Below, in pieces: positions 6,463 to 14,678 of a stretch of 29,533 bases of DNA. Under the pieces are notes generated by a model that made no database searches, had not been told where the DNA came from, and saw only the letters and a program-made list of their open reading frames with translations. Within the stretch, counting starts at the first letter, position 1. The number at the start of each line of letters is the position of its first letter. The DNA lies in the NCBI GenBank assembly GCA_038064935.1, contig JBBTRZ010000019.1:1-29533 (forward strand), written 5' to 3'. The position numbers and the translations under genes are program-made. This stretch comes from JAGVGK01 sp038064935 (GTDB lineage Bacteria > Patescibacteriota > Minisyncoccia > Phycocordibacterales > JACOZG01).

Positions 6463-6969
6463 TTAAACTTTAGTTTTACTAATCTGATCCAGCACAACCA
6501 CTAAGCGTTGGATGGGTGAATTAAACAAGTTAGCCAGTTGCGCGTAAAGCGTTTCGCGCGGCGGGATCGCCGCGATCCCCATCATCGTTACCGCATCCGC
6601 GAATGCTCCAGCCCACACGCCACCCAAAATCTTTAATCCCTCTTTCACCAACTTTTGGAATTCATAAATTCCTTTGGCTGGTGCGATGGGATCACCCGCC
6701 GGGTCGGTAAGATAAGTCAACGCTATCTCTCCCCCTAAGCTAGGCCAAGCGCCAGCCACTACCCGCCGCGAAGCGGTAAAAACTCTGGGGATGAGCGTCT
6801 TCTTAACCACGGTGTAGCCGACGCCACAATCGCGTAATTGTCTCCGTAACTCGGTCACCTGGCTAACGGGCAAACCATGGAAGTTGACGAAAACGACCGT
6901 CTCGGACGAGCCAATCCGTTTACCCAACTCTTCAATAATTTCCGCTTTTTTATTTTTGCTAATTGGCAT
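6463..6969 (-). CDS. rplJ: Ribosomal protein L10
   Basis: The 168-aa protein begins MPISKNKKAEIIEEL and contains the L10 N-terminal domain signature (SETVVFVNFHGLPVSQVTEL, then VVKKTLIPRVF) and a C-terminal helix for L12 binding (~145-165). It anchors L7/L12 dimers to the 23S stalk base. The usual upstream rplK-rplA genes are absent; instead a 36-aa membrane peptide lies 45 nt upstream. A strong promoter (6997-7025) sits in between, so rplJ-rplL-ORF6N is its own operon. The ~25-nt leader is too short for the long L10-binding leader known in E. coli. Confidence 0.96.
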   Translation of the reverse strand: MPISKNKKAEIIEELGKRIGSSETVVFVNFHGLPVSQVTELRRQLRDCGVGYTVVKKTLIPRVFTASRRVVAGAWPSLGGEIALTYLTDPAGDPIAPAKGIYEFQKLVKEGLKILGGVWAGAFADAVTMMGIAAIPPRETLYAQLANLFNSPIQRLVVVLDQISKTKV

Positions 6970-6996
6970 AAATCACAAAAAATTAGCTTCGAGGCC

Positions 6997-7025
6997 ATAC
7001 TAGCCGAACGATAACTATTTGTCAA
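6997..7025 (-). promoter_or_regulatory. Promoter of rplJ-rplL-ORF6N operon
   Basis: Minus-strand -35 TTGACA (7020-7025, consensus), a 17-nt spacer and -10 TAGTAT (6997-7002). The -35 overlaps the last codons of the 36-aa gene (ttc TTT GAC AAA TAG). The predicted leader is about 20-25 nt. Confidence 0.75.
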
Positions 7026-7125
7026 AGAAGTTTATAATATAGACCCCGACCAAACCCGAGACAATGAGCACGATGAAGCCGACGGCCATCTTCCAAAATG
7101 TCTGATCGAAATAATTTCGCCACAT
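7015..7125 (-). CDS. 36-aa single-pass membrane peptide
   Basis: ATG 7125 opens 36 codons ending at TAG 7015-7017. The peptide starts MWRNYFDQTFWK, has one hydrophobic helix (residues ~14-32: AVGFIVLIVSGLVGVYII) and ends NFFDK. It starts 3 nt after the stop of the PKD/lamin-tail gene, so it is probably translated from the same mRNA. SecE, which often precedes ribosomal stalk genes, was considered, but the conserved SecE region before the helix is not visible. The stop overlaps the rplJ promoter. Function unknown; calling it real rests on spacing and the clean membrane helix. Confidence 0.6.
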   Translation of the reverse strand: MWRNYFDQTFWKMAVGFIVLIVSGLVGVYIINFFDK

Positions 7126-7128
7126 AAA

Positions 7129-8454
7129 TTATTCGGCGAGCCAGCTTCTGACCCGGGTGAAAAAGTTGACTGGCTTCGGTACGGGAATGGTCGCGATTGC
7201 GGGCGATATGTCAGATGTTGACTCAACTATTTTGGTTGGGAGAACAGGAGTTGGCGGTGGCGTAAATGATTGAGATTTAATGGGTTTAAAATTATTTAGT
7301 TCCACAACTTTAGTCGAGAGTTCATTAAGCGACTGGCTTACGCGAGTGAAAGATTCCTGATCTGTGTTAGCGGAGCTTGGCCAACTGGTGTGGCTAGTAG
7401 TGGCGACTGTCGCATCGGGGAAAGTGAGAATTAAGGGGAAGTTGGGGATCGGAGAAAATCCGAGATAAGGACGAGGAATAACGGTCTCTTTGTCTCCCGC
7501 CACGATCGTGTCCGCCGGGAAAGTGAAATTGGCTTCGCCTTGCTTAATCTGCCAACCGCCAAGATTGACTTCCTGGGCCGAACGATTGATTACCGTCACC
7601 CGCTCGGCCGCGATCGGGGTAATCGCCACCACGGGTTCAATCACCGATACGGTGGTGCGACCGACGGCGGTCTCTCCATCACTACCCGTCATATTAAGAA
7701 CCACCTGATACTCGCCGGAGAAATGGTAAATGTGAGTCGCCTTCTCGCCCACCGCGCTCCCGCCGTCACCGAAGGACCAACGATAGCGAGCTCGCTTCAC
7801 CGTCACCGCCTCGGACGGAGTGGCTTGAAAAATTATCGGGCTATGAACACTCGCGAGACGCGCCCGGCCGGCGCTAACTCTGAATGGTTCGCGCAACACC
7901 ACTTGACCGCTGATCGGCGTCGGACTCTGATGCGCCGAGGGTCGGCCACTGCCACTCCGATTATTTTGAGTCTCGGAGTTAGCATCATCATCTTCTTCAT
8001 CGTTGTCATCATTATCATTGTCCACCGCCTCCCCCACGGTGATTGTCTGGGAAGCGGACCACGCTGTCCCGCTTGTCCTTGCCGTGACGGTTACAGTGAT
8101 TGTGTGAGACCCGACTGTACTGTCTTGGTAATAAAAATTACGATTAGCAGAATGATTATTCATCACTGTTCTAGCCGGTTCGCCACTACTATTTACAAAT
8201 TGTCCGGTTGCCGATGAAGAGACAAAACTCGCATCGCCGGTCTCCTCCATCTCTTGCTTCACGCCAGAACTGTCTTGAGTTTGGACGGTAATGACATCGG
8301 AGATTGCGCCAGGCGCCACGGTCTGCGGCTCGGTCGTAAAAACCAGCTGATTGACCGCGGCGTGAGATACGGACGGAGCGTAAAAAGCAAAACTAAAAGC
8401 GAAAAACAACAGTATAAATCTTAAGATTTTGAATTTTGAGTGGTTATTTTGCAT
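7129..8454 (-). CDS. Exported PKD- and lamin-tail-domain surface protein
   Basis: The 441-aa protein has a signal peptide (residues 1-32: basic start, FILLFFAFSFAFYAP, cleavage near SHA-A). An Ig-like beta domain follows (~34-140, LVFTTEPQTVAPGAISDVIT), then an acidic Asp/Glu/Asn linker (~144-158) and a Ser/Pro-rich stretch. Next comes a PKD domain (~195-275, hallmark WSFGDG at 226-231) and a lamin-tail-like domain (~278-362, VTVINRSAQEVNLGGWQIK ... FTFPADT). The C-terminus is Pro-rich and ends in an amphipathic segment. Such proteins are extracellular and probably bind proteins or polysaccharide at the cell surface (inference). It lies 29 nt downstream of a second lamin-tail gene and next to mltG, which suggests an envelope operon. 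Confidence 0.8.
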   Translation of the reverse strand: MQNNHSKFKILRFILLFFAFSFAFYAPSVSHAAVNQLVFTTEPQTVAPGAISDVITVQTQDSSGVKQEMEETGDASFVSSSATGQFVNSSGEPARTVMNNHSANRNFYYQDSTVGSHTITVTVTARTSGTAWSASQTITVGEAVDNDNDDNDEEDDDANSETQNNRSGSGRPSAHQSPTPISGQVVLREPFRVSAGRARLASVHSPIIFQATPSEAVTVKRARYRWSFGDGGSAVGEKATHIYHFSGEYQVVLNMTGSDGETAVGRTTVSVIEPVVAITPIAAERVTVINRSAQEVNLGGWQIKQGEANFTFPADTIVAGDKETVIPRPYLGFSPIPNFPLILTFPDATVATTSHTSWPSSANTDQESFTRVSQSLNELSTKVVELNNFKPIKSQSFTPPPTPVLPTKIVESTSDISPAIATIPVPKPVNFFTRVRSWLAE

Positions 8455-8483
8455 TTTTCACTTTAAACTCTACACTTTCGGTC

Positions 8484-9446
8484 TCAATAAGCAAGCTCAT
8501 CCACCAATTTCCCCGACTCGTCGTAGAGCGTAATCCGTTCGCGGTTCTCGGCCCAAAGTTCCCACGGCTGGTTGAAATAGACTCGCCAATCGTCGGTGTA
8601 GAAATCAGGGTCTCGTTCGTGCCACTTGACGCAAGCGTTGTAATTAAAGTGTTCTTCAACATACAGCCGACAGGCGCGGGTCAGATCATCCACCCGGCCA
8701 TCAACTCGATCAACGCCTTCACGATCTTCCTTAAACTCCGGTTCATGACACGATGACAAAGAGCGGACAAAGTTGTAACACTTGTCCGGTAGAGTGGCAA
8801 CCCCGGGTTCATCGGCCGGGTCGGGGCAATCGCGGGGAAGCGACGGAGTGAGATTGAGCGTATCAAATTCTTCTTCGAGATAGCCGACGCATTTATTGAG
8901 CCGGAAGCTCTGGCGAAGTGGCCAAGCTGTTCGCGAGGGTGGGGCGCCAGTCACCATGATAGCGCGGCCGCCGGGCGATAACATGATGGGGGCGAGTTGG
9001 CCCGCCGTCGTCGAGATAAATAAATTGGCGGCGGCGGGAATCGTCGCGACCATAGAGCGAGCGCGGCGCGCCGGATTATTCACCAACCGCCAACCGGTAA
9101 TGTTGATGGGCGCGGGATTCTGATAATCAGCGGTAATTTCGATGTACTCCTTCCCGGATTGAATTTCATACCGAGCATTGCCACCACTAATCCTCACCTG
9201 GCCCGACCACGGCGAGCGGAGTTCGGGAGAGAGTGGGGTCAGCTCATCACTAGCCCGGTGAATTTCCCCACCACCAACTGTTGTCACGGGCGTGGGTGTC
9301 TCGATAAAGGGCCCAGTCGCGACTTCTGGCCGAAGAGGGCCGCCGGTCGCATACCAGAGGAACCAAAGCGCCGCCATAATCGCAAGGAACCACCACAAAT
9401 CGCTCGTGGCACTGCCTCTCTCCCCAAGCCGTGGCTCTGGCCGCAT
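8484..9446 (-). CDS. Membrane-anchored lamin-tail protein with Cys-rich insert
   Basis: The 320-aa protein has an N-terminal membrane anchor (residues ~16-36, DLWWFLAIMAALWFLWYATGG). An extracellular lamin-tail-type domain begins near residue 97 (GKEYIEITADYQNPAPINIT, GWRLVN). The domain seems to be interrupted by ~100 residues containing six Cys (KCVGYL, DCPDP, KCYNF, SSC, RACRL, NACVKW). It is then completed by a final strand near the C-terminus (RERITLYDESGKLVDELAY). I recall this split layout from other Patescibacteria. Stop is TGA. Transcription probably starts at the ATG (promoter 9453-9481). The role is likely cell-surface structure or adhesion; this is inference. Confidence 0.75.
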   Translation of the reverse strand: MRPEPRLGERGSATSDLWWFLAIMAALWFLWYATGGPLRPEVATGPFIETPTPVTTVGGGEIHRASDELTPLSPELRSPWSGQVRISGGNARYEIQSGKEYIEITADYQNPAPINITGWRLVNNPARRARSMVATIPAAANLFISTTAGQLAPIMLSPGGRAIMVTGAPPSRTAWPLRQSFRLNKCVGYLEEEFDTLNLTPSLPRDCPDPADEPGVATLPDKCYNFVRSLSSCHEPEFKEDREGVDRVDGRVDDLTRACRLYVEEHFNYNACVKWHERDPDFYTDDWRVYFNQPWELWAENRERITLYDESGKLVDELAY

Positions 9447-9452
9447 GACCTT

Positions 9453-9481
9453 ATCTTAGCGAAACCACCTTAAACTATCAA
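9453..9481 (-). promoter_or_regulatory. Leaderless promoter of the lamin-tail operon
   Basis: Minus-strand -35 TTGATA (9476-9481), a 17-nt spacer and -10 TAAGAT (9453-9458), which ends 6 nt before ATG 9446. The start site would coincide with the start codon. Confidence 0.72.
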
Positions 9482-9517
9482 TTGAAAAACTTATAAAAAA
9501 GAACAAAAATAAATTTT

Positions 9518-10447
9518 CTATGGTAAGTAAAGCGCCTTATTTCTTTTGTGGCCTTCGAAATCAACGGCGTAGTGGAAGGCGCCAGATCGATCGGAGAGAA
9601 AGAACCAATAATCCGATTCAACGGGTGTGAGCGCGGCGGTTAAAGCGTCAAGTCCGGGATTGGCAATCGGCCCGATCGGTAAACCGCGATAACGATAGGT
9701 ATTGTAGGGCGACGAAGTGGCGAGATCAGCCCGACTAACTTCAAAAGTATTGCGATCCATGATGTACGGGAAGACCGCATCCACTTGAAGCGGCATACCG
9801 TCGTCGAGGCGCTTCCAGAGAATGCCGGCGATGAGCCGGCGCGACTCGGTGGTACGAGCTTCCCGCTCGAGGATAGAGGCCATGATGACTACTTGCTCGA
9901 GCGTCCGACCGGAACTGGCAATCAGCGGGTCAAGTAATTTGATGTTTGCTCGAAATTGTTTCGTCATCAGTTCAATCAGTCGCTCGGGTTGCCAAGTGGG
10001 TTGAACATAATAAGTATCGGGAAAAAGATAGCCCTCTCGCTCCGCCGCGAGGGCGGTAAAACTTTCACGATCGAAGTCGGGAATAAGTCGCGCGAGCAAA
10101 ACGGCAATATTATGACTTGTCGCCCCTTCCGGAATTGTCACCTTGATCGGCGTCAGATCGTAATCACCGCTGGCGAGTCGAGCCGCGACGATGAAAACAT
10201 TCGCCGGTTGGGAGAAAAAATAATCGCCGGCCACCACAATATCTTTTTTAAAACGAACAAGATATTCGAGGGCCTTGGGCGAACGCACCAAACGCTCGCG
10301 CGCGAAGAGCGCCGCCACTTCACCGATTGACGCCCCTTCGGATACTGTCACCAACGACTTGCGGGGGAAGTCGCCGGGTGAGGAGAAAGTAAAGATGAAC
10401 GCCCAAACAATCCCTAAAGCAATAATTGGGAGACAAAATTTTATCAT
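9518..10447 (-). CDS. mltG: Endolytic murein transglycosylase MltG
   Basis: The 309-aa protein has an N-terminal membrane anchor (residues ~4-22), a LysM-like subdomain (VTVSEGASIGEVAALFARERL ~34-55) and the YceG catalytic domain. The predicted catalytic Glu is E194 in 'MASILEREAR'. The following 'LIAGILWKRL', 'MPLQVDAVFPY' and 'SPYNTYRYRGLPIGPIANPG' are family hallmarks. MltG cleaves nascent peptidoglycan strands at the outer face of the cytoplasmic membrane and ends glycan synthesis. Length is close to the family norm of about 330. The gene follows the 411-aa membrane protein by 3 nt. Confidence 0.95.
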   Translation of the reverse strand: MIKFCLPIIALGIVWAFIFTFSSPGDFPRKSLVTVSEGASIGEVAALFARERLVRSPKALEYLVRFKKDIVVAGDYFFSQPANVFIVAARLASGDYDLTPIKVTIPEGATSHNIAVLLARLIPDFDRESFTALAAEREGYLFPDTYYVQPTWQPERLIELMTKQFRANIKLLDPLIASSGRTLEQVVIMASILEREARTTESRRLIAGILWKRLDDGMPLQVDAVFPYIMDRNTFEVSRADLATSSPYNTYRYRGLPIGPIANPGLDALTAALTPVESDYWFFLSDRSGAFHYAVDFEGHKRNKALYLP

Positions 10448-10450
10448 AAA

Positions 10451-11686
10451 TTAAAGCGGTAAATCGATCGGCGGCTCGCCGCGCTTCGACTCAATCTTCG
10501 TTAAAGTCGGTGTTGTCGCCACCGCCCCGGGGAAGTGATAAATCGTCGCCAATTCTTCGGTGTTTAAGACCATTGACTTGCCCACATACGGCGGGTAGAA
10601 ATAAGCGCGGCGACGATAAGCGTCAAACATTTTTCGCTTCATCTTCTCCACCCGGATCCCGTGGAAATCATGCCACGACTCTTCCACCCCCGTCTTGAAG
10701 CCCGGCTTGAAGCCGTTTAAGTTAGCCGAGTTGAATTGCTTGACCGAGCTCATTAAACCGACAATATTTACTTCCTTAAATTTATCTTTCGGCGCTAGAT
10801 AAATCCCCCGGAAACCGCAATCGAAAGCGATTTTGTCCATGCTCCGCTCGATGGCCTCAACCACGGTACGCTCTCCGGGGCTCAATGCTAAAGCCCCAAA
10901 AGGAATCGCCGCGTCGGGGCCAGACTTGAATTGATCGCGTTTCATCAGTTTATCAATCAGAATATTGGCCTCCTTTTTCCAACCTTGTTTGCCAAACCAT
11001 GTCCCCGGTTTATGGAATCGATCACGAGTTGCGATAATCAAAATCTGAATCCACACCTGTTCGGCGGGAGTAATCGAGCCCAAGAATTCGAGCATCGGCG
11101 TCATGGGGTCAATCTTGAATTCTTCTTTGGGATCCTTATCCAGACCATAATCCACATAAGTCTTGATGGGATAAGCATCCTCCTTGCTGAAAGCGAACTC
11201 AACCCCCCAGATTTTATGATTCGATGTTGGTGTACCGTAGGCCGGAATGTTGGAGACATAATCTTCCGTCTCCGAAATTTCTACCCCGGGGTATTGAGAG
11301 TAAATTTGGGCTTCAATTACATTCTTAAAAAATTTCGGAATATAAAAATAGAAGTGGATCTTTCCGCCGAGCGAGACCAACTCGAGGGAGAACCAAGAAC
11401 GCACAATTCCTTTAGTGAAGCGCGTCCACTTATTTCCCGCGTAGGTTTGGGCAAAAATGCCGAGAACTACTTCCATCGCCTTCGGCGATTTGCTAATCTC
11501 CCGTGGCACTCTGATATCTAACATCACCCACTCGGTTCCACGGATATAGACGGCTTGCTTCCAGTAATACCAAAGCTTCCAAGCGAGATAAATAAGAAAG
11601 ATCGGCAACCAGACAATCGCCGTCCGACCGATGGTGGAAAAGAGTGAAATTATCGTCTCGTGGACAAAGCGCGTAAGCGCAAACAT
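10451..11686 (-). CDS. Large membrane-anchored protein, CPR-type family
   Basis: The 411-aa protein has one N-terminal hydrophobic segment (residues ~10-45, SLFSTIGRTAIVWLPIFLIYLAWKL in part) and a long cytoplasmic region. Notable stretches are 'EWVMLDIRVPREISKSPKAM', 'HFYFYIPKFFKNVIEAQIYSQYPGVEI' (split across residues ~108-135) and 'ERTVVEAIERSMDKIAFDCGFRG'. It has no Walker motif. It resembles the N-terminal, non-ATPase part of CPR proteins found beside HerA/VirB4-like ATPases (recalled as DUF8128), but no ATPase gene lies next to it here. An extended -10 (TGC-TACAAT, 11693-11701) ends 6 nt before ATG 11686, so transcription is leaderless and starts an operon with mltG. Confidence 0.68.
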   Translation of the reverse strand: MFALTRFVHETIISLFSTIGRTAIVWLPIFLIYLAWKLWYYWKQAVYIRGTEWVMLDIRVPREISKSPKAMEVVLGIFAQTYAGNKWTRFTKGIVRSWFSLELVSLGGKIHFYFYIPKFFKNVIEAQIYSQYPGVEISETEDYVSNIPAYGTPTSNHKIWGVEFAFSKEDAYPIKTYVDYGLDKDPKEEFKIDPMTPMLEFLGSITPAEQVWIQILIIATRDRFHKPGTWFGKQGWKKEANILIDKLMKRDQFKSGPDAAIPFGALALSPGERTVVEAIERSMDKIAFDCGFRGIYLAPKDKFKEVNIVGLMSSVKQFNSANLNGFKPGFKTGVEESWHDFHGIRVEKMKRKMFDAYRRRAYFYPPYVGKSMVLNTEELATIYHFPGAVATTPTLTKIESKRGEPPIDLPL

Positions 11687-11692
11687 ATCGCT

Positions 11693-11701
11693 ATTGTAGC
11701 A
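11693..11701 (-). promoter_or_regulatory. Extended -10 leaderless promoter for 411-aa protein/mltG
   Basis: TGC-TACAAT on the minus strand, with the box ending 6 nt from the ATG. No convincing -35 is seen, as is common for extended -10 promoters. It lies between the metG stop (11710) and the start codon. Confidence 0.65.
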
Positions 11702-11709
11702 TATATGGA

Positions 11710-13158
11710 TTATTTTCTGGGAAACAGGGGTTTGGCGGGAGGTTTATTTTCACGAATTAGGTCGGTGATGGCCGCGGCGGTTTGGGGGAGGAAGGGTTCG
11801 AGGACGACAGCGAGGTCGGCGAGACCTTGGACGAGTTTAGTGATAATTTCCCGCGCCTTGTCTGGTTCAGTTTTAATTAAATTAAACGGTTTGGTCTCTT
11901 GAATATAGGCATCATGAAGACCGACATGCCGCCAAATTAGATCGAGCGCGCGGTTCAACTCATAACGCGCGAGCGGCTCGAGCAAATCTGGAAAATCAGT
12001 GATGGCGCGCTTCTTCACCGCGGCCGGCCGCGGCAAGTGATCGCTCGCCATCTTCATCACTCGCGAAACCAAATTGCCTAAACCATTAGCGAGATTAGCA
12101 TTGTAAATTTCTTTAAATCTTTGGAGCGTCACATCCGTATCTTCAAACGGCTCGATATGACGGGCGAGGAAATAACGCACCGCATCAGTCCCATATGCTT
12201 CGACGAGTGTTGTCGGATCAATGACATTGCCGAGCGACTTCGACATCTTCTGACCGCCGCTTATGACGAAACCATGAATAACAATTTGTTTAGACGGTGG
12301 CAGACCAGCCGACCCGTCTCGACTCACCGACGAGGCGGACAAGAGCATCGCCTGCCACATCGCCGCCTGCTGACGCAGATTATCTTTACCCGCAAACTGA
12401 ATTACGGGCCACCACTTCTCAAATTTCTCTAAATCATTCGGCCAGCCGATGGCCGAAATATAATTAACGAGCGCGTCGAACCAAACATACATAGTTTGGC
12501 TTGGATCGTCAGGCACCGGGATCCCCCAAGGCATCTTCGACGCGAGACGCGAGATACTGAAATCTTCCAACCCGCGCTCGACGAACGAACGAATTTCATG
12601 AAGGCGCGTCGCGGGAACGACGAAATCTGGTCGGCTCCTATAAAGTTCCAGTAATGGCTTCTGATACTTCGAGAACCGAAAAAAATAATTTTCTTCTTCG
12701 ATCAGCTCGGGGGTAAGCATCGGATGAATCGGGCAACGACCAGCATCTAATTCAGAATCAGTTTTTTCCAATTCACAGCCGACGCAATATTTGACCGGGT
12801 AATTCTTTCGGTAAATATCCCCAGCCGCGGCGCACCGGCGCCAAAATTCTTGGGCCGCATTTGTATGTCGCGGATCAGTCGTTCGGCTGAAGTGGTCGTG
12901 GGTTAGATTGAGCGTCGCCTTCAATTTCTGAAACCGACCGGCGTAATCGTCAACATAAGCTTGCAGGTCTCGCCCCGCCGCGGCCCGGTAAACCTTCACT
13001 CCATGCTCATCTGTGCCGGTATTAAAAAAAACTTCGTGACCAAAGAGACGCCGATACCGCGCCACAATATCGGCCGTCACCACCTCGAAGGCGAAGCCGA
13101 GATGCGGGTCAGCGTTCACATAAGGCAAAGTGGTCGTGAGATAAATTCTAGGCAACAT
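11710..13158 (-). CDS. metG: Methionyl-tRNA synthetase
   Basis: A 482-aa class I synthetase. The HIGH-type motif is at residues ~18-21 (PHLG), the zinc-type knuckle is C125-x2-C128 with C142-x2-H145, and KMSKS is at 304-308. The conserved 'FAGKD' is followed by NLRQQA instead of the usual I-x-RFH. The C-terminal helical anticodon domain is present (ITDFPDLLEPLARYELNRAL), but the optional Trbp111-like tRNA-binding tail is absent. The frame is open from GTG 13194, but ATG 13158 is chosen because the protein then begins MLPRIYLTTTLPY, the normal start. It overlaps the transporter stop by 11 nt, implying coupled translation. It charges tRNA-Met in the cytoplasm. Confidence 0.95.
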   Translation of the reverse strand: MLPRIYLTTTLPYVNADPHLGFAFEVVTADIVARYRRLFGHEVFFNTGTDEHGVKVYRAAAGRDLQAYVDDYAGRFQKLKATLNLTHDHFSRTTDPRHTNAAQEFWRRCAAAGDIYRKNYPVKYCVGCELEKTDSELDAGRCPIHPMLTPELIEEENYFFRFSKYQKPLLELYRSRPDFVVPATRLHEIRSFVERGLEDFSISRLASKMPWGIPVPDDPSQTMYVWFDALVNYISAIGWPNDLEKFEKWWPVIQFAGKDNLRQQAAMWQAMLLSASSVSRDGSAGLPPSKQIVIHGFVISGGQKMSKSLGNVIDPTTLVEAYGTDAVRYFLARHIEPFEDTDVTLQRFKEIYNANLANGLGNLVSRVMKMASDHLPRPAAVKKRAITDFPDLLEPLARYELNRALDLIWRHVGLHDAYIQETKPFNLIKTEPDKAREIITKLVQGLADLAVVLEPFLPQTAAAITDLIRENKPPAKPLFPRK

Positions 13159-14194
13159 TGCGGTGGAGAGCTTTCTTCCGCTCTTCAAAATCACCGAGCA
13201 ATTCGATCAAGACCGCCGAGGCCGGAACGGCTAGGATGATGCCTAAGAAGCCAACAAGTTTTGCCCCAATAATGATGGCCAAAATAACCACGATTGACGG
13301 CACGCCGACAATCTTCTTGACGACGAGCGGATAAAGGAGATGATTCTCAAACTGCTGAATGATGAGATAGAGACCCAGCACGAGAATGCCTGTGGTGACA
13401 TTATGGCTAAACCCCAGAAGAATCGCTGGTACGGCCGAGAGGATTGGCCCGAAGACGGGAATGAGTTCGAAGACCGCCGCCATAATCGCGAGAATCAGGG
13501 CGTACTCGATATTCAAAACGGTGAGTCCGAGGTAGACAATCACCCCGACGAGGAGTCCCAAGAGAAGTTGCCCTTGCATCCAGAGACCAATCTTCTTCTG
13601 CGACCGATGCCAGAGATTGATGATGTAGGATTCACTGCGCGCCGGCGTAATCAAACGGAGGAAATTGGCAATACCATCATCCTGCACCGCGAGATAAAAG
13701 GAGATAACCACAATCATAATGAAACTGAAAAAGCCGCCGAAGATGATGCTCGCCGTCTCGAGGAAACCGCTCGATAAACCGGCAAAAGTGTCGCGCAGAT
13801 TACTCGAGAAATTACTAAAGTAGGTCGAATTGGAGAAGGTGGAAAAAAAGTCGTTAGCCGAGTTGAGGAAAGCAGACGAACCAAGTTTAGTCGGCAAGGT
13901 TGTCGAGGCGTTGATTAAATCCTTGATGGCCGGTACAAAAAAAAGGGGGACAAGACCAATTAGGAAAGCGAAGCCGATCAAATAAACAATCAGCACGGCC
14001 GGCGTCCGCGGCAGGTGAAATCTGGCGAGGAAGCGCACCGCCGGCTCGATCGCCGAGGCAATCACCACCGAAACCAGAACAATTAGAATGACATCCCTAA
14101 TAACGAAGAGTAACCAAACGAAAATAATGAGCAGAATGGCTCTGGCCACCGTCCCCGTGCTAATCGAAATCGTGGAGCGATTGGGTTCAACCAT
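13148..14194 (-). CDS. AI-2E family transporter (PerM/YdiK-like)
   Basis: The 348-aa polytopic membrane protein has about eight predicted helices: a pair at residues ~13-45, one near 60-85, and a group from ~150 to 335. The region 'LAIMAAVFELIPVFGPILSAVPAIL' (two hallmarks, ELIPVFGP and GPILSAVPA) is the signature of the AI-2E/PerM family. Named for E. coli TqsA, most members have unknown substrates; some act as Na+/H+ antiporters. The C-terminus overlaps metG. The promoter (14201-14229) gives a leaderless transcript. Confidence 0.88.
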   Translation of the reverse strand: MVEPNRSTISISTGTVARAILLIIFVWLLFVIRDVILIVLVSVVIASAIEPAVRFLARFHLPRTPAVLIVYLIGFAFLIGLVPLFFVPAIKDLINASTTLPTKLGSSAFLNSANDFFSTFSNSTYFSNFSSNLRDTFAGLSSGFLETASIIFGGFFSFIMIVVISFYLAVQDDGIANFLRLITPARSESYIINLWHRSQKKIGLWMQGQLLLGLLVGVIVYLGLTVLNIEYALILAIMAAVFELIPVFGPILSAVPAILLGFSHNVTTGILVLGLYLIIQQFENHLLYPLVVKKIVGVPSIVVILAIIIGAKLVGFLGIILAVPASAVLIELLGDFEERKKALHRNVA

Positions 14195-14200
14195 CGTTTA

Positions 14201-14229
14201 ATCGTAACACGCGAAATTAAGAATACCAA
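14201..14229 (-). promoter_or_regulatory. Leaderless promoter of transporter-metG operon
   Basis: Minus-strand -35 TTGGTA (14224-14229), a 17-nt spacer and -10 TACGAT with TGT extension (14201-14206), ending 6 nt before ATG 14194. Confidence 0.72.
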
Positions 14230-14259
14230 ATGTCGGCTGGCGGTTACTTAAATTATTCT

Positions 14260-14397
14260 TTAATTCCCTGGCAATGGCGGCGGCGGCTCGAAAACATTAT
14301 CTCTCGAATAATCACTAGAATTCAGGAAATAAAATCCTAGTAGCCCCAAAACGATCATGATTATAATAATCCAAACTATCTTCTTCATGTCGTTCAT
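14260..14397 (-). CDS. 45-aa membrane peptide
   Basis: ATG 14397 opens 45 codons ending at TAA 14260-14262. The peptide starts MNDMKKIVW, has one strongly hydrophobic helix (residues ~7-25, IIIIMIVLGLLGFYFL) and a short polar tail ending EPPPPLPGN. An alternative start is ATG at residue 4. Basic start, single helix and Pro-rich tail fit a small membrane-anchored protein. It lies 35 nt after the toxin gene stop, on the same strand. Function unknown. Confidence 0.55.
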   Translation of the reverse strand: MNDMKKIVWIIIIMIVLGLLGFYFLNSSDYSRDNVFEPPPPLPGN

Positions 14398-14432
14398 AAT
14401 ACCACTAAAAATGAATGGGTTATCCACATGGG

Positions 14433-14678
14433 TTAATCTAAATGCCGCAGGATGTTAAATAGAACATAAATATCAGTGTCTATGATAAAATAAAATCGGT
14501 AATGATCGTCAACTCGTGCCTGCCAAATTCCCCGCGCTTCGTCAAATTTTTTACAATGCAACGATGGGTGGCGCAAATTTAGCAAAAGAAAATTGAGCTG
14601 CTTATCAAATTTTTTCTGAATCAACTTGGGTAAATCCGCAAGCTCTTCCTTAAACTGTTCAGTTCGTAAGGTTCTCAT
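14433..14678 (-). CDS. RelE/ParE-family toxin
   Basis: The 81-aa protein has the RelE/ParE fold pattern: a helical hairpin (FKEELADLPKLIQKKFDKQL), then beta strands 'GIWQARVDDHYRFYFIIDTD' and 'IYVLFNILRHLD'. The conserved pair R-V-D and Y-R-F is present, while the strongly basic/His catalytic set of canonical RelE is only partly visible. RelE-type toxins cut mRNA at the ribosome; ParE-type poison gyrase; the sequence does not decide between them. Its ATG overlaps the antitoxin stop (ATGA), the classic coupled module. Confidence 0.8.
   Translation of the reverse strand: MRTLRTEQFKEELADLPKLIQKKFDKQLNFLLLNLRHPSLHCKKFDEARGIWQARVDDHYRFYFIIDTDIYVLFNILRHLD

Noticed and set aside
7015..7125. secE
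   Set aside because: The peptide has one membrane helix and sits near rplJ, but it lacks the conserved basic/amphipathic segment of SecE and is much shorter.
7540..8217. 225-aa plus-strand frame antisense to the PKD/lamin-tail gene
   Set aside because: The sense strand encodes a signal peptide and recognisable PKD and lamin-tail domains; the antisense frame has no recognisable feature.
13159..13194. GTG start of metG at 13194
   Set aside because: It adds 12 residues not seen in MetRS; ATG 13158 gives the standard N-terminus before the HIGH-type motif.
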